The position numbers were made by a program, and so were the translations under genes. 5,315 nt of DNA, taken from contig DAHVAI010000279.1 in assembly GCA_027314685.1 (NCBI GenBank), positions 1 through 5,315 on the forward strand, read 5' to 3'. The stretch comes from Nitrososphaerota archaeon. Lineage in GTDB: Archaea > Thermoproteota > Nitrososphaeria > Nitrososphaerales > CADDZS01. The notes below the pieces were generated by a model, which worked only from the letters and a program-made list of their open reading frames with translations, ran no database searches and was not told the origin of the DNA. Below are positions 1 through 5,092 of this stretch, in pieces (the stretch's first letter is position 1; each line of letters begins with the position of its first letter).

Positions 1-183
1 CTGTCGTGGACAGTAATGCAAGGATACATCAAAGCACTCGAGACTCAAGGGTTGGTCCACGGCCAAGATGCAGAAGGAAAGAGACTCTACCAGCTCACAG
101 AGAGAGGGTTTGTATTATTGAAGCAATATCTCTCAATAAGAGAGGATTTGCGTCTTTCTCCTGAGGAAAATGCATTTTTCTAG
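1..183 (+). CDS. Winged-helix DNA-binding protein, C-terminal part (5' end outside window)
   Basis: Frame 1 is open from the first base to TAG at 181-183 and gives 60 residues with no start visible, so the gene begins outside the window. The residues fit the recognition helix and wing of an archaeal winged-helix regulator: a helix with YIKALETQGLV, a turn (HGQDAEGKRLYQLT) forming the beta wing, then TERGFVLLKQY leading into a last charged helix. This 'leader helix, LTERG, helix' pattern is typical of the small archaeal wHTH proteins related to the HTH_45-type family (family knowledge). These usually have about 80-110 residues, so roughly half to two thirds is present. It probably binds DNA as a dimer; the target is unknown. 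The fold assignment is fairly secure, the subfamily is not. Confidence 0.72.
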   Translation: MSWTVMQGYIKALETQGLVHGQDAEGKRLYQLTERGFVLLKQYLSIREDLRLSPEENAFF

Positions 184-193
184 TGCGTTCAAT

Positions 194-237
194 GAAAAGG
201 CATAAGCCTCTTCAAACGTAGCTTTGAAAGAAAGCTG
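194..237 (+). other. Two tandem small hairpins in the wHTH-moeB gap
   Basis: Two inverted repeats follow each other 10 bp after the wHTH stop. The first, 194-213, pairs GAAaAGGC with GCCTcTTC around an ATAA loop (7 pairs, one A/C mismatch). The second, 219-237, pairs AGCTTT with AAAGCT around a 5-nt GAAAG loop, with a possible extra T-G pair. Neither is followed by a T-run on the + strand, so a classical terminator is not indicated. They could shape the 3' end of the wHTH mRNA, act as an operator, or be chance. Confidence 0.3.
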
Positions 238-356
238 ACTTTAACCATCGGCACGATAGTTCTCGGAAACACGGATCAGAAATCTTCATTGTGCGGAATT
301 CACCCAACATAATGTTGAAAGGGTGGATGCGCAGCTATTCCCGTGAAGCGCCAAAC

Positions 357-1535
357 ATGTTGAGCGAGAATGGCTCAAAAGTTCAGGGTTTGAGTGTAAA
401 AAAGGCAGTGATAAGTCAGGACGAGTACAGGCGTTATGGACGACATCTAATCATGCCGGAGGTTGGAATAGCCGGACAAGAACGACTGAAATCATCCAAG
501 GTTCTAGTCGTCGGGGCGGGTGGTCTGGGTTCACCTTGTTCCCTGTACCTTGCTGCTGCTGGTGTTGGAACTATAGGGATTGTTGATTATGATACAGTTG
601 ACGAAACTAATCTTCACAGACAGATTCTGTTTAATGGTGACGATGTTGGCAGCTCAAAGGCGCTGACAGCGTCCACGAAGTTGTCCAAGGTCAACCCCAA
701 TCTGGAAATCAAGACTCACGAGGAGAAGCTAACCTCGAAAAATGCTCTCGAGATATTACGAGAATACGACATTATCATTGACGGAACTGATAATTTTCCC
801 GCTAGATATTTGATAAACGACTCCTGCGTCATACTCGGTAAACCAAATGTTTATGCAAGTATTTTCAGATTCGAGGGACAGGTTTCTGTCTTCTATCCTG
901 AGCAGAGCGGGCCATGCTATAGATGTCTCTTCCCAAAGCCGCCTCAGCCAGGAGTTGTGCCTACATGTGCTGAAGCAGGTGTTCTGGGTGTGCTTCCAGG
1001 CCTTATCGGCCTCGTGCAGGCCACAGAATCATTGAAGCTAATCTTGGGTATAGGTGAGACACTGGTTGGTCGATTACTAATCTATGACGCGCTATCTATG
1101 AGATTTGACGATCTTGAAATTAACAAGAATCCGAAGTGTCCTGTCTGCGGCCCAAGTCCTGAAATTACCCAATTGATAGACTATGAAAACTTCTGTGGAG
1201 TAATGGAAGAATCAATAATTGGATCAGTGACACCGGCCCAGCTAAATATCGAACTAAAACAAGGGAAAAAGATCATATTACTTGATGTGCGTGAACCTCG
1301 AGAGTACGATCTGGTGCACATCGAAGGATCCAAGCTTATGCCCCTAAATCAGCTTTCGCTTCGATTGGATGAGATAGACAGTACTGAAGACATAGTAGTT
1401 TATTGTCATACTGGTATCAGAAGTGAGAGAGCGGCCGAGTACCTGCGAGGCGTAGGATACAAGAAAGTCAGGAATTTGATAGGAGGCATAGACGAATGGG
1501 TGGCAAAAATCGACACTGCCTTGCCTAGGTATTGA
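357..1535 (+). CDS. moeB: MoeB/ThiF-type adenylyltransferase fused to rhodanese (E1-like sulfur-carrier activator)
   Basis: The protein is E1-like. It adenylates the C-terminal glycine of a ubiquitin-like sulfur carrier (MoaD/ThiS/SAMP type), and the rhodanese domain would supply persulfide sulfur for thiocarboxylate formation in molybdopterin, thiamine or tRNA thiolation (family knowledge). Counting from the ATG at 357 (392 aa): nucleotide loop GAGGLG 53-58; DYDTVDETNLHRQ about 77-89; DGTDNF 142-147; zinc pairs C187/C190 and C261/C264; candidate catalytic Cys C204 in PTCAEAGVLG. The rhodanese part spans about 290-392, with active-site loop CHTGIRS at 350-356 and a normal WVAKIDTALPRY end, so the protein is full length. 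The frame is open back to a GTG at 291 (414 aa), with ATGs at 312 and 327, but those extra residues look unlike the family. ATG 357 puts about 18 residues before the conserved ISQDEYRRYGRH. Which carrier it serves cannot be told here. Confidence 0.93.
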   Translation: MLSENGSKVQGLSVKKAVISQDEYRRYGRHLIMPEVGIAGQERLKSSKVLVVGAGGLGSPCSLYLAAAGVGTIGIVDYDTVDETNLHRQILFNGDDVGSSKALTASTKLSKVNPNLEIKTHEEKLTSKNALEILREYDIIIDGTDNFPARYLINDSCVILGKPNVYASIFRFEGQVSVFYPEQSGPCYRCLFPKPPQPGVVPTCAEAGVLGVLPGLIGLVQATESLKLILGIGETLVGRLLIYDALSMRFDDLEINKNPKCPVCGPSPEITQLIDYENFCGVMEESIIGSVTPAQLNIELKQGKKIILLDVREPREYDLVHIEGSKLMPLNQLSLRLDEIDSTEDIVVYCHTGIRSERAAEYLRGVGYKKVRNLIGGIDEWVAKIDTALPRY

Positions 1536-1540
1536 AAGAT

Positions 1541-1969
1541 TCACCTTAAACTCTGCAAATCAGTATCCTTTTCTTTCCCAAATTCGATCTCTCGAAGTTC
1601 TTCGAGTGTGCTGTAAACATTTGCCCTGATTCGTTCGTTATTGTAAACTGAATACATCTTTTCGAAACCAATAACGATTAACGCAGCAGATATAACTAGT
1701 AGGATTGAGGACGAAAGCTCCAAGAAATCAGAATATATTGCAAGTGTGAAGCTCTCGACCAATCTTAGTCCTAAAGCGCTAGACAATAGAGCCAGTCCTC
1801 GAGAAATGGAGATAGGTCCATCTTGCGTTACCATAACAAGAGTTTTGACCTTAGTAATTCTGCTAAGACGGAACCCGTAGTATGCCGAAGTTAAGAAACA
1901 AGAAACTGCAAAAGCATATAGTACAGAAGTTAGCGGAACAAGTATCAATCGGGTAGCGCCACTGGCCAA
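1541..1969 (-). CDS. Small membrane protein of unknown function, 2-3 transmembrane segments
   Basis: I do not recognise the family. The 142-residue product has a clear hydrophobic segment at about 8-33, a weaker one at about 57-79 and a strong one at about 84-103, then a charged cytosolic-looking tail (NNERIRANVYSTLEELREIEFGKEKD). The polar stretch 34-56 (RLSRITKVKTL, then VTQDGP) would be a loop. This layout suggests an integral membrane protein, perhaps signalling or scaffold-like, but no catalytic motif is visible. The first available start is TTG at 1969; no ATG or GTG occurs between it and the upstream in-frame stop. A second TTG lies at 1948. The stop is only 5 bp from the convergent moeB stop. 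The opposite strand of this stretch has no competing long frame, which supports the gene. Confidence 0.7.
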   Translation of the reverse strand: MASGATRLILVPLTSVLYAFAVSCFLTSAYYGFRLSRITKVKTLVMVTQDGPISISRGLALLSSALGLRLVESFTLAIYSDFLELSSSILLVISAALIVIGFEKMYSVYNNERIRANVYSTLEELREIEFGKEKDTDLQSLR

Positions 1970-2009
1970 TCTTAATGCTCGGCAAACATAAAGGCCTTGT
2001 GAATTCCGG

Positions 2010-2024
2010 CTTCTGATTCAGAAG
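2010..2024. repeat. Perfect 15-bp palindrome, possible operator
   Basis: CTTCTGA and TCAGAAG are exact reverse complements around a single central T. The site lies about 41-55 bp upstream of the TTG start of the minus-strand membrane protein, just beyond its TATA-like box at 1987-1994. That position would suit binding of a homodimeric regulator next to the TFB site. Reading it as an operator is inference. The seven-base arms and one-base spacer are seen directly. Confidence 0.4.
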
Positions 2025-2214
2025 AATCTGGTATGGCCAATCTCATCGGAGTACGCAATTTAACGAAGATGCCGGATTAATGGAACATCAACCTTGATTT
2101 CTCAAGATAGTTTAACTCTGTCAAGATAAGTCGAAACTGCTTCAATCTCGCTTTAGAATCTCAAAGTGATTAAGAAAATCAGATCGTTTTTGTCTACAAA
2201 AGTTAACTCTACCC

Positions 2215-2222
2215 AGTATATC
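2215..2222 (+). promoter_or_regulatory. Candidate TATA box for cdvB
   Basis: AGTATATC is the best TATA-like sequence before cdvB, centred about 45 nt before the TTG start. Archaeal transcription usually begins about 25 nt downstream of the TATA centre, so this would give a short leader of about 18-20 nt. That leader has no obvious Shine-Dalgarno match. Confidence 0.35.
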
Positions 2223-2262
2223 GAATTAGGCCAAATTGAATCTTGTTGCGATAGTGTAAAAA

Positions 2263-2904
2263 TTGACCCAGTTCTCTAACAATTGGCAAGATTCCAGAAG
2301 CAAGGAGACGAGAGGAGAAAAAATCAGGCAAGCGATCAATCCGCAAGGCGATTTGAGAAAGAAAATAACTGATTCCGATAGATCGCTGACTAGCCAGATT
2401 TCAAAGCTTGACCGGACGATAACAAAAATGACAGAAAAGGAAAAACAACTGTTCAACTTGACAACAGTATCTTTCCAGAAGCACGATACTACTCAGGCTC
2501 ACGCCTATGCAAATGAACTTACTGAGCACAGGAAGGCAATGAAACTAGTCCAAAGCTCGAAGCTATCACTGGAGCAAGTACAAATGAGGCTCCGAACGGT
2601 TACTGATGTTGGTGATCTCGCAAATGTAATCGCTCCCGTCGGCCAGGTTGTGAGGACGGTTCGACGGAGTCTGCAAGGAGTAATGCCATCAGCAAACGAT
2701 ACTCTGTCTGAGATAAACAGAGGATTCGAAGGAATGATGCAAGAAATCGGAACGCTACCGGGAATGAACTTCAACTTCGACACAAACAGCGAGGAAGCTG
2801 AGAAGATACTTGCTGAAGCGTCAGTTATTGCCGAGACTAAAATGGTTGGCACACTTCCCAACATTCCAGATCTTTCTGAAGAGGCAACAAACACAAGCAT
2901 TTAG
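2263..2904 (+). CDS. cdvB: CdvB-type ESCRT-III (Snf7) cell-division protein
   Basis: This is an ESCRT-III-like protein that polymerises on membranes at midcell and is remodelled by the CdvC/Vps4 ATPase during archaeal division (family knowledge). The 213-residue product matches thaumarchaeal CdvB proteins along its length. It has a short N-terminus with NNWQDS and INPQGDLRKKI, then the long basic alpha1-alpha2 hairpin, with QISKLDRTITKMTEKE about 45-60 and AYANELTEHRKAMKL about 81-95. These are followed by SLEQVQMRLRTVTD, the linker with VMPSANDTLSEINRGF, and an acidic alpha5 region (EEAEKILAEASVIAE, 177-191). The tail LPNIP (198-202) resembles a MIM2 motif, the proline-rich peptide that binds the MIT domain of CdvC. 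No C-terminal winged helix of the crenarchaeal CdvB kind is present. The start is TTG: an in-frame TAA sits one codon upstream, and the first residues already resemble the family's N-terminus. Thaumarchaea carry several CdvB paralogues; which one this is cannot be settled here. Confidence 0.9.
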   Translation: MTQFSNNWQDSRSKETRGEKIRQAINPQGDLRKKITDSDRSLTSQISKLDRTITKMTEKEKQLFNLTTVSFQKHDTTQAHAYANELTEHRKAMKLVQSSKLSLEQVQMRLRTVTDVGDLANVIAPVGQVVRTVRRSLQGVMPSANDTLSEINRGFEGMMQEIGTLPGMNFNFDTNSEEAEKILAEASVIAETKMVGTLPNIPDLSEEATNTSI

Positions 2905-2928
2905 TACTGCTCGAGCCTAGATTCGCGC

Positions 2929-3273
2929 ATGAATCTTGAGACAGTCAAAATTGCGCTTCAATCTAATGATTATCGGAGAGATTCCGCTCGTATGCGAGCA
3001 ACACTAGACAAGATCAAAGAATTGACTTCTAAAGGCAATAAAGTTCTAGCTCATCTAGACTCAAGCTTGGGGAATGATCATATCTCACGAGCAAGAAGAT
3101 ACTCGAAGAATGTGAGGGATGTTGAAGAGCAAGTTAAGCATGCTAACGGTTTGCTGCTCATCTCACTCCTAAGGTCTGCCAAAGTCCCAACACGCACCGA
3201 GACAATTGACGATAAGAGGAGAGGGGCTACCTACCTCAAGAGAACGAAACAAGCGCTAGCGTGCGTATACTAA
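2929..3273 (+). CDS. Small basic helical protein, possible degenerate ESCRT-III-like paralogue
   Basis: No family is securely recognised. The 114-residue product begins at ATG 2929, 24 bp after the cdvB stop. It looks like a two-helix hairpin (about 1-47 and 51-83) followed by a basic, probably disordered tail. Laid against the CdvB just upstream, LDKIKELTSK (26-35) matches LDRTITKMTEK (49-59). A-x-x-Y (A55, Y58) matches the A-x-x-Y of CdvB (A79, Y82), and K70 matches K94. The spacing from the LD pair to the Tyr differs by one residue (32 against 33). This suggests an ESCRT-III alpha1-alpha2 hairpin lacking the acidic C-terminal region and any MIM2. A TATA-like ATTTAGTA (2899-2906) lies about 26 nt before the ATG, so a leaderless transcript is possible as well as readthrough from cdvB. 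The stop overlaps that of the convergent gene by 4 bp. Confidence 0.6.
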   Translation: MNLETVKIALQSNDYRRDSARMRATLDKIKELTSKGNKVLAHLDSSLGNDHISRARRYSKNVRDVEEQVKHANGLLLISLLRSAKVPTRTETIDDKRRGATYLKRTKQALACVY

Positions 3274-3638
3274 TCCTCGAAGACCTCGATGCCGTGAGTT
3301 TCGCTGATCATCGGAGTGAACTTACCTTTGAAAGTCGTCGCTTGGACGTGAGCTCTATCGATGTAGTGATAATTTCCGCCTCGCGGCTTGCCAAAAATAA
3401 TTTTGTGAAAGTTGAATTTATGGGATTTCAGCCATCCCTCGGTAATATCGCGGTGTTCCTCAAGTCTTGCTGTGAAAAAACAAATGTAGTTTCCAGACGC
3501 ATACATCGAATTTATCCAATCACGCGCTCCTTCGATTTCTCCTGACACTCGCATTTTCTCGGGGAATTCGTTCTGTACGTGCTCACAGACGACCCCGTCA
3601 ATATCTATCATGTATGCCTTCTTCCGTTTTGTCGCCAT
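3270..3638 (-). CDS. Small capless HAD-superfamily hydrolase (probable phosphatase)
   Basis: The 122-residue product carries the HAD signatures. Motif I is DIDGV (D12 nucleophile, D14 acid/base), motif II is FFTAR (T56), a probable motif III Lys is in GKPRGGNYHYID (K84), and motif IV is near D94 (YIDRAHVQATTF). Relatives often have two acidic residues at motif IV; here the second position is Arg. There is almost no insertion between motifs I and II, so this is a minimal capless HAD, which in the superfamily often acts on large or exposed phosphate substrates (family knowledge). The substrate is unknown; similar small archaeal proteins are sometimes loosely named after sugar-phosphate enzymes. 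The frame extends back to GTG 3722, but that would add 28 unrelated residues and run into the divergent gene, so ATG 3638 is chosen. The stop overlaps the end of the convergent 114-residue gene. Confidence 0.85.
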   Translation of the reverse strand: MATKRKKAYMIDIDGVVCEHVQNEFPEKMRVSGEIEGARDWINSMYASGNYICFFTARLEEHRDITEGWLKSHKFNFHKIIFGKPRGGNYHYIDRAHVQATTFKGKFTPMISETHGIEVFED

Positions 3639-3663
3639 GGGCAAGTAGAGCCAGAAGCTTGTC

Positions 3664-3671
3664 AAATTAAG
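3664..3671 (-). promoter_or_regulatory. TATA-like box for the small HAD gene
   Basis: On the minus strand this reads CTTAATTT, preceded by purine-rich GATGAAACA, which suits a TFB recognition element. Its centre is about 29 nt before ATG 3638, consistent with leaderless or near-leaderless transcription. No Shine-Dalgarno sequence is seen before the start. Confidence 0.45.
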
Positions 3672-3683
3672 TGTTTCATCAAG

Positions 3684-3691
3684 TTTATCTT
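3684..3691 (+). promoter_or_regulatory. TATA-like box for the large HAD gene
   Basis: TTTATCTT-like sequence (GTTTATCT at 3684-3691) is centred about 28 nt before ATG 3716, the usual archaeal spacing for a start at or just before the initiation codon. It lies only 12 bp from the opposing TATA-like box of the divergent small HAD gene, so the two core promoters are back to back. Confidence 0.5.
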
Positions 3692-3715
3692 TTGACTTCC
3701 CAGAAAGACTTCGAT

Positions 3716-4525
3716 ATGACACTTAAAGCTGTCACTTTTGATTTATGGTTGACTCTAATATGGGATTCAAAGGAACTTGAAGAGTATAGAAGACTAAGAA
3801 GGATTGTAAATTTTCACAGGTTAACTAAACGCGTCGGTTCTCGAGGGACAATCATGGAGAAGATAACATACAATTCTGTAAGACTCGCCCTTGAAGAACT
3901 CTCTATCAAGGTGAGGGCTTTGTACGAAAAAGGTCTGGATATATCACCAGAGGATCGTGGTCGCATGCTCTTTGAGATATTGGGGGTGAAATTCAAAGAA
4001 TCCGAGGCTGAAAATGTCTACCTCGAGGCGGGCAGAACACTCTCTGACTCTGGATATCGTTCAAAATATCCCAGCTTGAATCCAGAGGCAATTCCTACTC
4101 TCGTGTCACTGAAGAAACGATTTCCGAACATGAAGATAGGTCTTATTTCAAACGCAGCCAGAAGCGAAAGAACGTACAGAAGAATGTTTCGGCACTTCGG
4201 CATACTTTCTTATTTCGACTACTTGACAATATCTTGCGAAGTTGGCTTTTTGAAGCCAAGAAGGGAAATATTCGAATTTGCTCTACGACACTTGAATGTT
4301 GATGCGAACGAGAGTCTGCACGTGGGTGATCTCTTCGAAGCAGACATAGTTGGCGCGGCCTCGATCGGGATGAATTCGTTGCTCTATAAGGGGCTATGGC
4401 ACAAGTATGCTGAGTATATGAATCCTGGAGAAAGAATACCTGAAGAATTCAGAAGAAGGAAAGGTATCTTTACCGGCGAAATTTCCAACTTGAAGGAAGT
4501 AGTTGACGTTGCTGGAAGACTCTGA
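3716..4525 (+). CDS. HAD-superfamily hydrolase with helical cap, DxW motif I variant
   Basis: The 269-residue product is a capped (C1-type) HAD protein. Motif I is FDLWLTL with nucleophile D9. A mostly helical cap follows at about 18-115 (EEYRRLRRI to AGRTLSDSGY). Motif II is LISNAA (S145), motif III is K180 in GFLKPRREIF, and motif IV is GDLFEAD (D205 and D210) followed by IVGAASIGM. Phosphatases of this superfamily normally carry DxD at motif I; here the second Asp is Trp (W11). Such variants occur in haloacid-dehalogenase-like and archaeal HAD proteins (family knowledge), so the reaction cannot be called phosphatase with confidence. The frame is open back to GTG 3671, but ATG 3716 places motif I near residue 9, as normal, and leaves a well-spaced TATA box. 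Its TGA is directly followed by the convergent RAM gene's stop. Confidence 0.9.
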   Translation: MTLKAVTFDLWLTLIWDSKELEEYRRLRRIVNFHRLTKRVGSRGTIMEKITYNSVRLALEELSIKVRALYEKGLDISPEDRGRMLFEILGVKFKESEAENVYLEAGRTLSDSGYRSKYPSLNPEAIPTLVSLKKRFPNMKIGLISNAARSERTYRRMFRHFGILSYFDYLTISCEVGFLKPRREIFEFALRHLNVDANESLHVGDLFEADIVGAASIGMNSLLYKGLWHKYAEYMNPGERIPEEFRRRKGIFTGEISNLKEVVDVAGRL

Positions 4526-4756
4526 CTAGTCTACTACCGGCATACTCAAGGTAGATCGAATGAAAGGGATAGATCGTATCCTGGTAGTGATGATCCCCTT
4601 GAGACGATCATTTGAATCAGCATTGATTATCGCGATGATATCATAAGTTCCGTAGCTTGTGTGGACCTCGGCAACTTCAGGTATCTGCTTAATTGATGAA
4701 TACACATCCGCTTCTTTACCAACATCCGCATTAACAAGAATTATAGCACGCGGCAC
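4526..4756 (-). CDS. Stand-alone Lrp/AsnC ligand-binding (RAM) domain protein
   Basis: The 76-residue product is a lone RAM (regulation of amino acid metabolism) domain with the beta-alpha-beta-beta-alpha-beta order. It begins PRAIILVNADVGKE, then has a helix with VYSSIKQI, the strand pair EVAEVHTSYGTYDIIAII and a helix DRLKGIITTRI, and ends RSTLSMPVVD. The conserved turn is SYGTYD (34-39). There is no helix-turn-helix part, so it is a SARAM-type protein that probably forms a ring-shaped oligomer, binds an amino acid or other effector, and may partner DNA-binding Lrp proteins (family knowledge). The GTG start fits the family's usual N-terminus, which starts at the first strand; no ATG alternative exists. 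It is the last of three minus-strand genes, with 32 bp to the gene upstream. Confidence 0.92.
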   Translation of the reverse strand: MPRAIILVNADVGKEADVYSSIKQIPEVAEVHTSYGTYDIIAIINADSNDRLKGIITTRIRSIPFIRSTLSMPVVD

Positions 4757-4788
4757 GAAGTCTCTCGCACCCGATTCTGCTCTTCTCG

Positions 4789-5058
4789 TTAATTAGTTTT
4801 TTCCAAGCCTACCGAATTTAGCTGCAATATGGCGAGAGAAAACACACTCAGGTCATTCTTTCTGATACCATCGTTTAGATTTACTGAGAAGAACTTTTCT
4901 CGCGCAAGCTTCGAAAGAACCATCTTCAATCGATCTAACTGTCGGAGCCTTAGTGTCGCTATCGCCGTACGGCAATTCTCTGCGGAGTTGCATTGTCTAA
5001 GACCTAGTTCTTCTAAAAGAACAATCGCAGATTCGACAATTTTGGCCAGCTCGACCAA
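4789..5058 (-). CDS. Small helical protein of unknown function
   Basis: I do not recognise this family. The 89-residue frame has amphipathic helical stretches (VELAKIVESAIVLLEELGL, then TLRLRQLDRLKMVLSKLAREKFF) and a balance of acidic and basic residues, as in a real soluble protein. The only start is TTG at 5058; upstream there is no ATG or GTG before an in-frame TGA. It sits between the CBS gene (34 bp upstream) and the RAM gene (32 bp downstream) on the same strand, which suggests one transcript. An 84-residue frame on the opposite strand (4829-5083) begins with ATG but is Ser/Arg/Phe-rich and poor in acidic residues, as expected of an antisense shadow. Helical content and context favour the minus strand, but the evidence is modest. 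Confidence 0.5.
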   Translation of the reverse strand: MVELAKIVESAIVLLEELGLRQCNSAENCRTAIATLRLRQLDRLKMVLSKLAREKFFSVNLNDGIRKNDLSVFSLAILQLNSVGLEKTN

Positions 5059-5092
5059 GAGTACTCGAATTATCTGGGCGTGATTTCGGTAA

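Larger units (their letters stand above)
1970..2262. other. Gene-free divergent regulatory region between membrane protein and cdvB
   Basis: No convincing gene lies in these 293 bp; the longest ATG frame I checked (from 2033) stops after 15 codons. The stretch separates two genes transcribed away from each other and should carry both promoters. It holds a perfect 15-bp palindrome (2010-2024), a TATA-like box for the minus gene (CCTTTATG on the minus strand, 1987-1994), and an inverted pair TCCGGC (2005-2010) / GCCGGA (2071-2076). It also holds a small hairpin (CTTGA/TCAAG, 2093-2106), the direct repeats TCAAGATA (2102 and 2121) and TTAACTCT (2112 and 2203), and a TATA-like box before cdvB. 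Confidence 0.6.

Noticed and set aside
167..178. AAAATGCATTTT palindrome at the end of the wHTH gene
   Set aside because: It lies in coding sequence, is low in complexity, and the short T-run precedes the stop codon, so a terminator is not supported.
291..356. N-terminal extension of the MoeB-rhodanese protein from GTG 291
   Set aside because: The 22 added residues are unlike the family's N-terminus, and no Shine-Dalgarno or well-placed TATA box supports that start, though it cannot be excluded.
847..1035. 62-residue plus-strand frame inside moeB
   Set aside because: It lies in another frame of a well-supported gene and shows no recognisable pattern.
2505..2900. 131-residue minus-strand frame opposite cdvB
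   Set aside because: It is fully antisense to a clear CdvB and is Ser-rich, as expected for a shadow frame.
3261..3545. 94-residue plus-strand frame opposite the small HAD gene
   Set aside because: The minus strand carries HAD motifs; the plus frame has none.
3639..3722. Upstream GTG start for the small HAD gene
   Set aside because: It would add 28 non-family residues, consume the promoter region and overlap the divergent gene's start.
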